64,000 nt of DNA from Hippopus hippopus (GCA_946811185.2 OX328111.1:42706388-42770387); one strand, 5' to 3'; positions 1-11,150 are shown, numbered from the stretch's first letter. Notes: generated by a model not told the origin, from the letters alone. Numbers and translations: made by a program.

Positions 1-33
1 TACACTGACCACTGAGCTACCTGGCCAGGCTCA
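1..33 (-). repeat. tRNA-like SINE head, cut by window edge
   Basis: Read on the minus strand this starts GAGCCTGGCCAGGTAGCTCAGTG, split here as GAGCCTGGCC then AGGTAGCTCAGTG, an A-box-like stretch as in tRNA-derived SINEs. The rest lies outside the window, so a true tRNA gene cannot be excluded. Confidence 0.4.
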
Positions 34-701
34 ATTTTAATCTATAAGTACTTCTTCCTTTTTGGGATTAATACTCTTTGCATATTACATTGTTTTGAAT
101 CTACAGTTAATGAATTACTGTATCTATAGGCTAATTCTTACCATTAATACAGAGGGAAAACATTGAAGAGAAAGACAAAACTATTAGAGTGATGTAGCAA
201 ACATTTTGGAAAAAAGTCAGAGATGATAACTTAAAAGCCGTTGTTGGTGATCTGGCCATTGCTGAACCATGTTTTCCAGCCAAATATGATATGATATTGG
301 CCATACCACTTTTTCATTTTTCCTTCTTTGCTTTTTCTTTTTGAAGTGTGCCAGAGTCAGTAATGCATCTGCTGAAGGGTATTAAATCTTCAGTCATGGT
401 CGTTATGAAAACCTGATTTAAAACGCCAATAATAACCATTAAAGGATTAACGTATGAAGTAAAGGTGTATCAAAGTGTTACACTGATCAATGTCACAATT
501 ATGAGACTGCTTTCAAGGGATCTAAGACGACTCAGAAAATATGTAACAATGATGTATTTCATGGCGTAAATTTTAAAAAATATACTGTATTTATAATCCG
601 ATTTCACCAAACAAACGGGTTATAATTACATGAAATCAAACAACATACCAATGGCCCGTTAACATATAAAGTTTTTGAAAAACTGCCTTTCTGCGTTGAT
701 C

Positions 702-965
702 AGCCTGCATAGCTCAAGTGGTAGACTGTAAGACTTGTAACCATCAAGTTTCCGGGCATTTGAGAGTATGTGTTTGTTTTCCACAGCTAGCTATCTGAAA
801 CTATGAGAAATCTTTTGGATGTGACGAGTTACCGTGTGACGGTGCTATATACCAAGAGAACCAGGTGTAAAGTTCTCAGTATGGTTTTTGTTCTGTATCC
901 TGTAATTTACCCCATAACAAAACTTACAGCCTTAAGAGCACGTCCCTTCTAGAGACGTTTTTAAT
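702..965 (+). repeat. Diverged tRNA-derived SINE
   Basis: An A-box-like head (GCATAGCTCAAGTGGTAGAC) is followed by a body that matches the full-length SINE at 51512-51817: GTGTGACGGTGCTATA, then AGAACCAGGTGTAA, then ACAGCCTT. The B box and tail are decayed and no flanking duplication is visible, so this is an old copy. Confidence 0.65.
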
Positions 966-999
966 TGAAAAAAATTCTCGGGGAGACCCTCAACCCCCC

Positions 1000-1228
1000 T
1001 TAACCCTTTACCACACGGCAAAATGTAAGACCTATCCAAATTGAAAGCATTTGCAGACGACAATTTCATAGTGGCTCAAATGACGCAACTTTTCTTTGAT
1101 AGGGTAGAAAACTTTGTGGGAAAAGGAGAAAATGCTGGTTACCAGCATTTTCTCCTTTTCCCACAATGTTTTCAAAAGGCCTCTTTTTTAGGGGCGTCAA
1201 AAGGCGTCATTGTGTGGTAAAGGGTTAA
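1000..1228 (+). mobile_element. TTAA hairpin MITE, complete reference copy
   Basis: Starts TTAACCCTTTACCACAC and ends GTGTGGTAAAGGGTTAA, giving terminal inverted repeats with TTAA on both sides. The left body holds TTGAAAGCATTTGCAGACGA. The centre is an inverted repeat (AACTTTGTGGGAAAAGGAG, AAAATGCTGG, TTACCAGCATTTT, CTCCTTTTCCCACAATGTT). The right body, ending in a GGGGCGTCAAAA-type sequence, differs from the left, so only the tips and centre are symmetric. No coding capacity. 'Plus' for all copies means this orientation. Confidence 0.9.
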
Positions 1229-1331
1229 GAGAGGGGGAATATCCACCTGTGCCCTGGGAGACAAGAAAATTTGAGCTTGGCACTTTTGGAGTATAATCTG
1301 TAATAGACAGAACTACATTTGGCATGCCAAT

Positions 1332-1740
1332 ATTTGACCACATGACAAAATTTTAGACTGTTCTAAACTGAAAGCAATTGCAGACGACAAATTGAATGTA
1401 GTTCAAATAATGATTTCTTTCCTTAACAGAATAGAAGACAATGTGGGAAAAGGACTGGTTACCAGCATTTTTCCACTTTTGTTACAATGTTTTCGAAAAC
1501 CACCTTCTTCAGGGTCTTTAAAAGCTGGTATTGTGTGGTAAAAGGTAAGCATTTTCAGAAAAAAAATTTAATATGGCTAAAATGATGGGATTTGTCTGCC
1601 TTAGGATGCAAATGTTTCTGGAAAAGGAATAAAATGCTTTTAACTGGAAAATGCTTGTACACCTGCATTTTCTGCTTTTCCAACAATGCTTTTCAGTAAC
1701 CCTCTGCCTAAGAGACACAAGTTTGTTTGTTAAAGGTTAA
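1332..1740 (+). mobile_element. Two diverged TTAA hairpin MITE copies, head to tail
   Basis: The first (1332-1547) has lost its left TTAA and part of the central hairpin, and ends GTGTGGTAAAAGGTAA. The second (1548-1740) lacks the left tip and has a duplicated stretch in its hairpin (GGAAAATGC twice); it ends TTAAAGGTTAA. Both are older than the copy at 1000. Confidence 0.7.
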
Positions 1741-2950
1741 GTAATAACCTCATGAAACAAATTTTTATCAAATGACTTCTGAATAAGATTCATTTTGGCC
1801 AAATCAAAGACAATCAGTATTATTTGTGAAATCTTGCTTAAAAAAAAATACTCGTTAAAAGCCATTTCTCCTTTTGCCACAATAATTTCATAAGTTGTTC
1901 GTTATTTTGATAGTTTTACCTAGAAATAATTATAATGTATTAAATGATAATTATAAATGAAATTTCACGTTGATCAAACGGTACGAGCGAGATAATGGGA
2001 TTCTTCCTAAATGTTATGGTCAAAGGGAGAAAACTCGTACAATCTTAGAGTAAAAAAAAATTGAAGAGTGACCTGCCTTATTGTGACGATTTCACTCCCT
2101 CTTCTCACGAAAAAATGCTTGACTAACCGAATTGGCAGTAAGAATCAACAATCAATTCTTTCTTAAAATAAAAATAATTCCTGTTATCTGTAGTTTAATA
2201 TTCTAGTGAAACATGACAAAATTACCTCAATGATTTCTCGCCCTTACCGTATCCATGTCGAATAATTAGTCAATAACCCGAGTGAAGGAACCACGACCTA
2301 GATTATAAGCCTATATACATATCTTTTTTTTTTAAATAGGTTCATTTAGAGATCTAAATGATCACATATAGTCCATTAATTGACTGAATTTCAAAATTTT
2401 TATTACCTGTACATTTATTACGGCTACTGTGAAGGATCTTCTCTCGATCAAACCGTTATTCCATCACTTTGAATTTTGGCGGATGTTGTGTTTACAAATG
2501 CGATAAAATACAAGGGAGACAACCTTTGGTAACAAATATCATTCATGTTCTTTAACTATTTTTTCTTTTGTCTACTGTAAGGACAGTAGATATTTATTAA
2601 AGTTTTGTAAAGCGCTAAGATGATTTAATAATAATAATAATAATAAACCGCAGAGGAAGAAAGTGTTTTTATACCGATCGTCTCTGCAGTCTTTAAGTGT
2701 ACCATACTGTATTCGTCTTTGGATTTAGGCTGTACTTAACTACAGGGAACGCGACTCTGATTAAATACAGACAACAGTAAACACGAGTTTTCTCCCTTAG
2801 ACCATGACAGTTCACAGTTTCGCCATTTCATGAAGTATTCAACTTAATTGGTGTCTCTATTTTCTTTTAAACAAAAATCAGTATAGTGCGGAGAGTAAAA
2901 CGATTACCTGTAGAATATGAAATAGTAGAACAAATTAATAATGGATGGAA
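1741..2950. other. Unique-looking AT-rich DNA, no gene recognised
   Basis: No long ORF, splice-bounded exon or recognised repeat. Small features only: an (AAT)n run near 2626-2644 and a short inverted repeat CTACTGTAAGGACAGTAG near 2573. Confidence 0.5.
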
Positions 2951-2952
2951 TT

Positions 2953-2990
2953 AGATAGATAGATAGACAGATAGATAGACAGATAGATAT
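2953..2990. repeat. GATA/GACA tetranucleotide microsatellite
   Basis: About nine tetranucleotide units, mostly AGAT with interspersed AGAC. Confidence 0.9.
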
Positions 2991-3084
2991 GGGTCAAAAC
3001 TTTTTTCTGTTAGTAAATTTTCTGCATGTCCAAATATGACTTTACCAGATTCAGTCATTTGTTAGACTACATTGATTTTATGGA

Positions 3085-3180
3085 TCCTTTAATTATCTGA
3101 TAACTTGCCTGGTATAATGCATCACCAAGATGCATTAAAACCCCTTTTGCCAGAGCATGGCTATTTTATTGAAAGTGGGT
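3085..3180 (+). repeat. Fragment of TGCATTAA/CCCCTTTTGCC repeat
   Basis: Contains GATGCATTAAAACCCC followed by TTTTGCCAGAGCATGGCT. The same ending occurs near 16420 and 63070, where it follows a GCCTGC-type hairpin, so this looks like the truncated end of that family. Confidence 0.5.
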
Positions 3181-3602
3181 AACCTAGTAACACCATTCAA
3201 TGTCATAATAGTACAATAATGGGATCCCTATGTGCACTTAACTTTTTGAAAGAAATTTACAATTATTGGATTCAGTTTATGCCGGAAAAGTTCATGGCTC
3301 ATGATTGCTACTTTCTCTACCCCCTTGTAATGGCCATTAAACATAAAAATTTAGAAGCATAAAAGAGAAGCTGTGCATTATGCTGTTTTATTACATAACC
3401 TTTTTTTCAGTGTTATATACCCATTATGTATAAACTTTTCTTATCTTATACACGTTTGTTATCACAATAGAGTGACGTCATTTTTTACCTTATTTTGTAC
3501 ATATTTCATAGAATTGAATGGGTTTTATGGATATATCCGCGGGTGCACCTAGATGGTTTTGCATCTTCTGATTTGCAACTTGTAAAATATGTTATAAAAA
3601 GA

Positions 3603-3730
3603 ATCTGACGTGAGTTGGTGTTTGAGATAAAATCTTATTAAACTCATCAAGAAAAAATGGCTTGCTTTAATAACATTTTCCCTGGACTCGTTTAATGAAA
3701 TTTTATCTCAAATGCCAACTCATGTCAGAT
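3603..3730. mobile_element. Short inverted-repeat element (ATCTGACA family), uninterrupted copy
   Basis: ATCTGACGTGAGTTGG at the left is the inverse of CCAACTCATGTCAGAT at the right, and the match continues through TTTGAGATAAAAT / ATTTTATCTCAAA. A short AT-rich loop separates the arms. It contains a single TTAA (3638-3641), the site where the related copy at 11681-12187 carries an insertion. Confidence 0.8.
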
Positions 3731-3751
3731 CCTATATACCTCAAGCGTGTA

Positions 3752-3962
3752 TTAACTCCTTACCACATGACAAGATTTTAGACTTGTCCCTATTGAAAGC
3801 ATTTGAAGATGACAAATGATGATCTCAGTATTTGATACGGTAGAAAACAATGTGGGAAAATGAGAAAATGCTGGTTACCAGCATTTTCTCTTTTTCCCAC
3901 AATGTTTTCAATCCTTCTTGTGCAGGGTCGTAAAAACTTTGGGTTGTATGGTAAAGAGTTAA
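3752..3962 (+). mobile_element. TTAA hairpin MITE
   Basis: Bounded by TTAACTCCTTACCACATGAC and TGGTAAAGAGTTAA. The hairpin uses AATGAGAAAATG / CATTTTCTCTTTTTCCC, with the usual GGTTACC loop. It lies about 90 bp before the 44-bp tandem array. Confidence 0.85.
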
Positions 3963-4049
3963 GTGCATAACACTGTTGTGATGTGGTTTCGAAGCTGAAC
4001 ATTTTGGAAATATACCTACATGTATAAGATTATTTAGGTTAGATTATTT

Positions 4050-4725
4050 CGATGTATTACAGAGTTAAACCCCTTTCTAAGTGGACAATTTTGTCATGTT
4101 TTACAGAGTAAAACCCCTTTCTAAGTGGACAATTTTGTCATGTGTTACAGAGTTAAACCCCCTTTTAAGTGGACAATTTTGTCATGTGATACAGAGTTAA
4201 ACCCCTTTCTAAGTGGACAATTTTGTCATGTGTTACAGAGTTAAACCCCTTTCTAAGTGGACAATTTTGTAATGTGTTACAGAGTTAAACCCCTTTTAAG
4301 TGGACAATTTTGTCATGTGTTACAGAGTTAAACCCCTTTCTGTGGACAATTTTGTCATGTGTTACAGAGTTAAACCCCCTTTTAAGTGGACAATTTTGTC
4401 ATGTGATACAGTTAAATCCCCTTTTAAGTGGACAATTTTGTCATGTGTGACAGAGTTAAACCCCCTTATAAGTGTACAATTTTGTCATGTGTGACAGAGT
4501 TAAACCCCTTTCTAAGTGGACAATTTTGTCATGTGTTACAGAGTTAAACACCTTTCTAAGTGGACAATTTTGTCATATGTTACAGTTAAACCCCCTTTTA
4601 AGTGGACAATTTTGTCATGTGATACAGTTAAATCCCCTTTTAAGTGTACAATTTTGTCATGTGTGACAGAGTTAAACCCCCTTTTAAGTGTACAATTTTG
4701 TCATGTGTGACAGAGTTAAACCGCT
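4050..4725 (+). repeat. 44-bp minisatellite, about 15 units
   Basis: The phrase GTGGACAATTTTGTCATGTG recurs about every 41-44 bp (near 4083, 4127, 4171, 4214, 4258, 4300, 4343, 4387, 4428, 4472, 4516, 4560, 4602, 4644 and 4688). Each unit continues TTACAGAGTTAAACCCC, then a pyrimidine stretch. The last units use GTGTACAA in place of GTGGACAA. Short ORFs here are only the repeat in three frames. The unit resembles the end of the TTAA hairpin MITE. Confidence 0.9.
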
Positions 4726-4961
4726 TTTTCAAAGAACATGAATCATGCATAGGTTCAGGCTTTGTAGTGTATTATGGACTTGCTTTCTATACAATAATGA
4801 TAGTTAATGCAAAAGGATTTATTCCTCTGTCATTGCTTATCATTCTTCAATGATGGTTTTAAGGGAATGCAGCTGGTAGCTTGGGAAGAATATCGTACAA
4901 AGTTTTGGGTAAAAGAAACTACAGGAAAGCATTCATATTGATATGCAGTGATATAACTGAA

Positions 4962-5250
4962 ACAAGAGCACTGCATGCAGGTATGAACGCTCAGCTGCAA
5001 GTGCTTGATTTTCAGTGAAAATTCTAATTCGAAAAAGAGGCAGAACTGTGCAAAAAATATTTTGATGGTTACCTGCCCCTATTATATGAGTTCCCTTTTT
5101 GGTAGTTAACATTTTATATGAGACTGAAGTAAATATCTCCAGTAATAACAGAGATATTATGAAATATCAAAGTTCTTTACGATGCCGCAGTCGACGACTC
5201 AGATGACGATGCCAGATCTCTATAACAATAGGTCATTGTTTTCTTTGGAA
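4962..5250 (+). repeat. ACAAGAGCAC repeat, copy 1
   Basis: Begins AACAAGAGCACTGCATGCAG and runs to a segment with a paired CGACGACTCAGATGACGA stretch, then TTTTCTTTGGAAACAGCC followed by AAACTAATAA. A related copy is at 40337-40690; tails of the same kind end near 18650 and 25410. Mechanism of movement unknown. Confidence 0.6.
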
Positions 5251-5306
5251 ACAGCCAAACTAATAATGTTGCAAATGGCATTAAACACCATACAAACAAC
5301 AGTGTA

Positions 5307-5535
5307 TTAACCCTTTACCGCACAATGCTGCCTTTTGACAACCCAAGGAAAGAAGCCTTTTGAAAACATTGTGGGAAAAGGAGAAAATGCTGTAAACCAG
5401 CATTTTCTCCTTTTCCCACAATGTTTTCCACTCTCTCAAACAAAAATTGCACCATTCGAGCCACACTGAAATTGTAGTCTGCAAATGCTTTCAATTTGGA
5501 CAGGGCTTAAATTTTGTCGTCTGGTACATGATTAA
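5307..5535 (-). mobile_element. TTAA hairpin MITE
   Basis: TTAACCCTTTACCGCAC at the left and CTGGTACATGATTAA at the right. The loop is CTGTAAACCAG in place of CTGGTTACCAG. Confidence 0.85.
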
Positions 5536-5808
5536 AAAGAAGAAAGAAAAAATTGAAATATGGTTGAGAATTATCAATATAAAACAAAAACAAAATACAC
5601 AGAATGTGATATTTTCTTTACATTTATTGATCTCACAGGGAGCACACAGAGAGCACTATGTGATGGGGTTGTGGGGGGGTACACTGTATATCTAACACTA
5701 GAATAACCACACATGTACAACAACAACCTATTTACAGCACTCAGTAACAAATAAAACATCCAGGCTATTTCTGGCATAAAACCAGCCAGTGCATGTGACA
5801 TATTGATG

Positions 5809-6035
5809 TTAACTCTTTACCAAAATTTTAGGCTTGTCCAAATTGAAAGCATTTGAAGACGACAGTTCAAATATAGTTCAAATGATGATATACATGTATA
5901 TCTTCGATAGGGTAGAAAACATTGTGGGAAAGGAGAAAATGCTGGTTACCAGCACTTTCTCCTTTTCCCAAAATGTTTTCAAAAGCCTTCTCCTTCAGGG
6001 TCGTTAAAACTTCAGATTCTGTCGTAAAGGGTTAA
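5809..6035 (+). mobile_element. TTAA hairpin MITE
   Basis: TTAACTCTTTACC to GTAAAGGGTTAA. The stem has one pyrimidine change (AGCACTTTCTCC) that breaks a single pair. Confidence 0.85.
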
Positions 6036-6065
6036 TGAAATTTGTACATGTGACATACACTAGAA

Positions 6066-6295
6066 TCAACTCTTTACCAAACATCAAAATTTCAGGCACG
6101 TCCAAACTAAAAGCATTTGCTGATGAAACAGTAAATGTGGCTCAAAGGATGACGTTTGTCATTGAAAGGGGAAAAAACATTGTTAGAAAAGGAGAAAATG
6201 CTGGTTACCAGTATTTTCTCCTTTTCCAATAATGTTTCCAAAAGCCTTCCTCTATAAGCTTGTAAAAACCATGGAATTGTTTGGTAAAGTGTTGA
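6066..6295 (+). mobile_element. TTAA hairpin MITE, mutated outer TTAA
   Basis: The left end reads TCAACTCTTTACCAAAC and the right TTTGGTAAAGTGTTGA, each one change from TTAA. Stem arms share a change: GTTAGAAAAGGAG on the left and CTCCTTTTCCAATAAT on the right both weaken the usual GTGGG/CCCAC pair. Confidence 0.8.
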
Positions 6296-6339
6296 AATAT
6301 ATTTACATGGTAAGCAACCAAGCACACTTAATACAGTTA

Positions 6340-7080
6340 GACCAAACAATTTTTTTTTTTTCATTTTTTCTTTTTTTTTTTAAATTTTTGTTTCAAAACA
6401 TATCTTATATAAATGCTAAGCAGAGAAAGAAACACAAGGTAAACATTTTATGCCTTAAAATGCACTAAAATGAGAGTGTTTGTTTGATTCCATTTTTGGT
6501 TTATTATTAGACTTAATACTATTTGACACATGGCCAAGTTTTCATTACAATATGTCCGGAAGTTGTAGAGTTATCCGTTAATGTGCACTGATACCACAAG
6601 TACTTCAGAGTTATTCAGCGGTTAAGTAGTAACCGTAATTCATCAATGTATTGGGACAAATAAAATATTCTGATACATAAAGTTATTTTCAAAAATATTT
6701 TATTTACTTTTAGTCCCAACTATAGATAGTCCAAAAAATTAGGTTGCCTAAACATTCATACAGTCTGGAACATTAATTTCCCAAAATATCGGACAGATAA
6801 TTTTTAGAAAATGTTTTCCATAGGGTGATAGGCAGCATAATGCAAACTTCTACCATGTAACATGAATCCTTCGAGAGTAACTCATGGGTAGTTTTCAGTT
6901 ATGAGATTAGACCACAATAACTGCAACATCAAGGTTATTTTTTGTTAAGAACGTTCCACCAAACTGAACAGAGTAGATTTAGATCAAAGATCAGACAAAA
7001 CATACTGTCTAACATGTTTACCCTGCTTTCAATTTTCCATTTAGTAACATTTCAAACCCTCTATATATATAATTATGTAT
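6340..7080. other. Low-complexity T-run and unique DNA
   Basis: A T-rich run (6351-6392) is followed by unique AT-rich DNA. A short piece near 6980-7012 resembles the GATCAGACTGCAC hairpin repeat. No gene recognised. Confidence 0.4.
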
Positions 7081-7082
7081 AA

Positions 7083-7310
7083 TTAACCCTTTACCAAATA
7101 ATCCCTGATTTTTACGACCCACAGGAAGAGGCCTTCTGAAAACATTGTGGGAAAAGGAGAAAATGCTGGTAACCAGCATTTTCTCCTTTTCCCACAATGT
7201 TTTCTACTCTTCTAATGTCAAGTTTTAATTTTTGAGTAATGTTATTTTATCGTCTGTAAATGCTTTCAATTTGGACAAGTCTAAAATTTTGTCGTTTGGT
7301 AAAGAGTTAA
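7083..7310 (-). mobile_element. TTAA hairpin MITE
   Basis: Complete, with TTAACCCTTTACCAAATAA at the left and TTTGGTAAAGAGTTAA at the right, and an unbroken stem GTGGGAAAAGGAG / CTCCTTTTCCCAC around GGTAACC. Confidence 0.9.
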
Positions 7311-8225
7311 TTCTTTAATAACTAGTATCATTATTTCTAGGTTGGCAAATGGCTCACTCTGAATTATCAAGAGTAAAAAAAACCACATGATTATAAATCC
7401 CACCTACATAGATAAAAAAAATAAATTAAAAAAAAAAAAACTACTTTTAATATATACAAAATAATACAAAATGCAAACATTATGATGTAATAATGTGTAT
7501 ATTAATAATAAAACCCTACAAATTTCGCTTAAATACAATGAAAAGCTCTTTTGCTCCATTTAAATATCTCATTTCATTTGTGGAAAACGGCATATCATTT
7601 GCGGAAATTTTTCCTTCATTTGCATTACAAAAAAGCTTTCATTTGCTGAAATAGTTTATATAACACATGTGGAACTTTTGAAAACATGCTTACCTCTTCC
7701 TTCGGCCAGTCAGTGTTAGACATCCATTCTATATTACATAGTTAGATGTTGAACATGGCTGCCCCTTGCTCACCACGAGGAGGTGGAAGTAGGATTTTGA
7801 GCAAGGTAATATTAATGTGACAAACAATATAAACAATAAAACATATTAATCTCTCATATACACTTGTCATACAGAGAGCTACAAGCATGTGTCTGTAAAT
7901 GCAGTGAACATAAACTCAACATTGTTGTACATGATTCAGTACAGTTCACCTATAAAATATGAAGAAGGACTGACGATGCTTGGGTCACTGATGTAATTTC
8001 AACATGACATCAATTAATTTGCTATATTACACTTTTGAAATACTGAACCGTTAAGTTATGTGCTCTAATGAAAAGGTAATTTTTACCACATTTGATATAC
8101 AATTAATTTTTCGTTTTCCACAAATGAAATTTGCTCTTTCACACAAATTTATTCATTCTTATCTTCAACTTATTATCACACAATGCAAATTTTTAACCCT
8201 TAAAGCTCCTTTCACAAATATAGTT

Positions 8226-8312
8226 GCCATTGCAGCCAGTATAGATCAAGATCAGGCTGCAAAAAAATGTGCAGCCAGATCTTTGATCTACACTGTCTGC
8301 TTTGCTGAAAGA
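8226..8312. repeat. GATCAGACTGCAC hairpin repeat
   Basis: TAGATCAAGATCAGGCTGCA faces TGCAGCCAGATC then TTTGATCTACACTG as an imperfect inverted repeat. Related copies are near 10310, 16045, 33515, 58040 and 59190. Confidence 0.6.
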
Positions 8313-8387
8313 CTTAAAAGCTACCTTGAATTTGTGATTATTTTGGTCTTATTTCTAGACTGGAAATGTCTGTTGAGTTCAGCTGGT

Positions 8388-8484
8388 TAATGACTGAAGA
8401 AGATGGCTTTTGAAAACATTGCCAGAAAAAGGAGAAAATACTGGTAAATACCATTTTCTTCCTTTCCTGCAATGTTCTTTTCCC
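8388..8484 (-). mobile_element. TTAA hairpin MITE, fragment
   Basis: Only the hairpin half remains, with a damaged loop (ACTGGTAAATACCA). It abuts the next copy directly. Confidence 0.6.
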
Positions 8485-8485
8485 T

Positions 8486-8714
8486 ATAACCCTTTACCAA
8501 ACAATCCCTGGTTTTTACGACCCAGAGGAAGAAGCCTTCTGAAAACATTGTGAGAAAAGGAGAAAATGCTGGTAACCAGCATTTTCTCCTTTTCCCACAA
8601 TGTTTTCTACTCTTCTAAAGTCAAGTTTCAATTTTTGAGTCACGTTTATTTTGTCGTCTGCAAATGCTTTCAATTTGGTCTGGTCCAAAATTTGGTTGTG
8701 TGGTAAAGGGTTAA
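8486..8714 (-). mobile_element. TTAA hairpin MITE, first of a TTAA-sharing pair
   Basis: The left end is ATAACCCTTTACC (TTAA mutated). The right end GTGTGGTAAAGGGTTAA supplies the TTAA at 8711-8714 that also starts the next copy. Confidence 0.85.
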
Positions 8715-8936
8715 TTCTTTACCAAACAATTCTGTTTTAATGATCCTGAGGAAGCAGTCCATTTGAAATATTGTGGGAAAAGGAGAAAATACTGGTAACC
8801 AGCATTTTCTCCCTTTCTCACCATGTTTTTTTGAACCCTTTCAGAGAAAAATCATTTGACCTGCATTGAACTTTTTGGTTGTAAATGCTTTCAAATATGG
8901 ACAACTCTTAAACTTTTTCAGATAGTAAATAGTTAA
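8711..8936 (-). mobile_element. TTAA hairpin MITE, second of a TTAA-sharing pair
   Basis: Starts TTAATTCTTTACCAAACAA at the TTAA shared with the copy to its left and ends at TTAA 8933-8936. A further decayed fragment (about 8937-9080) follows it with a GGGGAAAAGGGAG / CTCCCTCTCCCCC stem. Confidence 0.8.
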
Positions 8937-9344
8937 TGACCCCAAAGAAGATATGACTCTTGAAAAAAAAAAACTGAGGGGAAAAGGGAGAGAACACTGC
9001 TAACCATTAATCTAGCTAATCAAATTTTCTCCCTCTCCCCCAATGATATCAAAAAGCTTCTTTCTTTGTTTCATTATAACATTGGATATGTTATAACATT
9101 TGGTTATAGATTAACAAAAAGCTCTCAAAGCTCTCAACATATAAAATAGAAATCAGGACTAGTATGTACCAAACTGAGGTAACCCTAGAAAAAATATTTT
9201 AACCAATAAAAATCTGCTTACAAGACAAAACAGGAATGTGGAAAACTCGACAACACAACAGTAAGGCTAAACAAATAATCAGTTGTGTTTCCATGTACTC
9301 TAAACCAAACAACATAATTTTACAGTTTTCAAAATTCAAAAATA

Positions 9345-9521
9345 TGCAGTCGTCAATTTCAAATTATGTACGAATGAGATTAAGTTTTCTGATGGGCTAT
9401 AAAACATTGTTGGAAATGAAGGAATTACTGGTTACCAGCATTTTTCCTTTTCAAATAATGTTTTCAAAAGCCTTTTCCTTCAGGGTCTTTAAAACACAGG
9501 ATTGCCTTAGTAAAGGGTTAA
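9345..9521 (+). mobile_element. TTAA hairpin MITE, 5'-truncated
   Basis: The left tip is missing. The hairpin (TACTGGTTACCAGCA) and the right tip GTAAAGGGTTAA are present. Confidence 0.7.
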
Positions 9522-9827
9522 TTCTTTCCCAACTAAATTATATACTCACCCACCCGAAAAAAAATGAAAACCCTTCCAGGTTCTTTGGCATAATTATAAT
9601 ATGCATTAAAATCAAAATTAACTTTCACTAAAATTGAATTGTGAACAAAAACACATAACATTCCAACTTGACAAAAGGAGTCAGTGGCAATTGTTAAAAC
9701 AAACTGAGCAATAGATGCATTTTCCTTCTGGGAAAAAAGGCAGGCAAGAAGTAAAGAATTTTAATACAGTGAAACCACAAATATTTGTAAATGGATGGGA
9801 ACATGAAATGACTTTGATCACCAGGTC

Positions 9828-10020
9828 TTAATCCTTTACCTAACAATCCTGTTTTCAAGACCCAGAGAAAGGTGGCTTTTGAAACCACCATCGGAAAAGA
9901 AGAAAATGATTTGTGAAGCAAGTCGACAAAATGTTGCTAAGCGAACCTATGGTGAGGTTAATAAATTTTCTTCAGGCAAATTTACTTATACATTATCTCA
10001 GTAACCAAACTATGTCAGAT
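9828..10020 (-). mobile_element. TTAA hairpin MITE fragment fused to ATCTGACA-family fragment
   Basis: TTAATCCTTTACCTAACAA and half a hairpin arm stop at about 9915. What follows (AAAATGTTGCTAAGCGAACC, GGTTAATAAATTTTC, GTCAGATTC) resembles the right half of the element at 11681-12187. Which inserted first is unclear. Confidence 0.5.
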
Positions 10021-10309
10021 TCTTTTGATCACATAAATGACATTTCATGAGTTACAGGTCAAGATATGCAAAGCCATACACACACACTTGGAAACTGAAA
10101 AAAAAAAATCCTGATCCACTTCTCTGATAAGAGTATAAAATGAAGTCACAATGAGGTCACACAATACTTACCTCAAACATGTATAAGATACCACAACTTT
10201 TAACCCTTATCTTGCTAAATAAATGAAATGAAACTTCAGATCCGATGATAAAAACCAAAATTTTTGCTACTTCGAAGGTTTCTATTTGGGAAAGATATCT
10301 CCCTATCTG

Positions 10310-10392
10310 ACAGTGTAGATCAAAGATCAGACTGCACGTTTTGTGCAGTCTGATCTTGATCTAGGCTGTCCACAAAAGGTCCTTGAGTCGTG
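10310..10392. repeat. GATCAGACTGCAC hairpin repeat
   Basis: AGATCAAAGATCAGACTGCA, then CGTTTTG, then TGCAGTCTGATCTTGATCTA form a near-perfect hairpin. The flank AAAAGGTCCTTGAGTCGTGC also follows the copy near 59250, so the element extends beyond the hairpin. Confidence 0.75.
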
Positions 10393-11060
10393 CTTAGCAG
10401 CTAGAGGTTAATGGCTATATTTCACAGAAAACAAGGGTCGTTATGAGATAAATTAAGTCTCATGGTTATCATTTACATGAATCTTACTACAAATACCATG
10501 TATTACTAAATAGCAGTAGCTTAAGAATGTCACCCGGTAAATATACAAAAAAGCCTTTCTGAGTAACACATTACAACTAGCAAATTATATTTTCCATTTT
10601 GCAGCAGCTCAACCAATTTTGAATGCAACTAATGTTTGGAAACAATTTGGCAGAAAGAGAATTTGCTCATAACGAGCAACCTCTTCTTTGCAACAATGTT
10701 TTCATAATACATAATTATTATGTATTTAACCTTGTCTAAATGCTGTTGCAAGTTTGAAATCAGTGGGTAATGAAATAATTAGAAACATGTATTTCTTATC
10801 AAAAATGAAACTTCTAGGAGTGAAATACCTTTGCAGAAAGATATACCTGTATATAATGTAAAAAAGTAAGTTAGCTAGGTGAAAAAAAAAAAAATCAAAT
10901 CAAACACACACTGCACACATCTTTAATACATTTTGATCACACCAATATTTCTGTACAATGAAATAATGCTATTGAATAGCCACTTGACACCTTGTTGTGG
11001 CTCAAAAGAATGCATACCTCTTATTTACTACCAGCAGACCGCTTTCTTTGTCTTCAAGAG
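10393..11060. other. Unique AT-rich DNA with one weak hairpin
   Basis: No gene recognised. Near 10655-10710 is a decayed hairpin with a CTCATAACGAG loop, a loop variant of the TTAA hairpin MITE. Confidence 0.4.
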
Positions 11061-11065
11061 ACCAC

Positions 11066-11150
11066 CCTTGAAACCACTGAGGCAAAACGACAAATTGCTT
11101 GTAACGAGCAATTACTGTTTTTGCCGCAACATTTTCCCAAAAATTTTGTA
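11066..11150. mobile_element. Loop-variant TTAA hairpin MITE fragment
   Basis: AATTGCTTGTAACGAGCAATT replaces the usual AAATGCTGGTTACCAGCATTT, changed on both sides of the loop so that it is still palindromic. Outer arms are GAGGCAAAAC and TTTTTGCCGCAACATTTTCC. Confidence 0.55.

Noticed and set aside
1000..1228. microRNA gene calls for the hairpins
   Set aside because: Stems are long enough, but about 60 copies with TTAA tips show a transposon; no expression evidence is available.
4050..4725. CRISPR-like array
   Set aside because: Units are directly tandem with no unique spacers, and the genome is eukaryotic.
4300..4853. Overlapping ORFs in the 44-bp array
   Set aside because: They are the tandem repeat read in several frames, with no motif and no codon preference.
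8058..8390. 110-codon plus ORF
   Set aside because: It runs through a dispersed hairpin repeat; no splice signals or motif support it.
9236..9631. 131-codon plus ORF
   Set aside because: It overlaps a MITE hairpin and its right tip, and has no domain.
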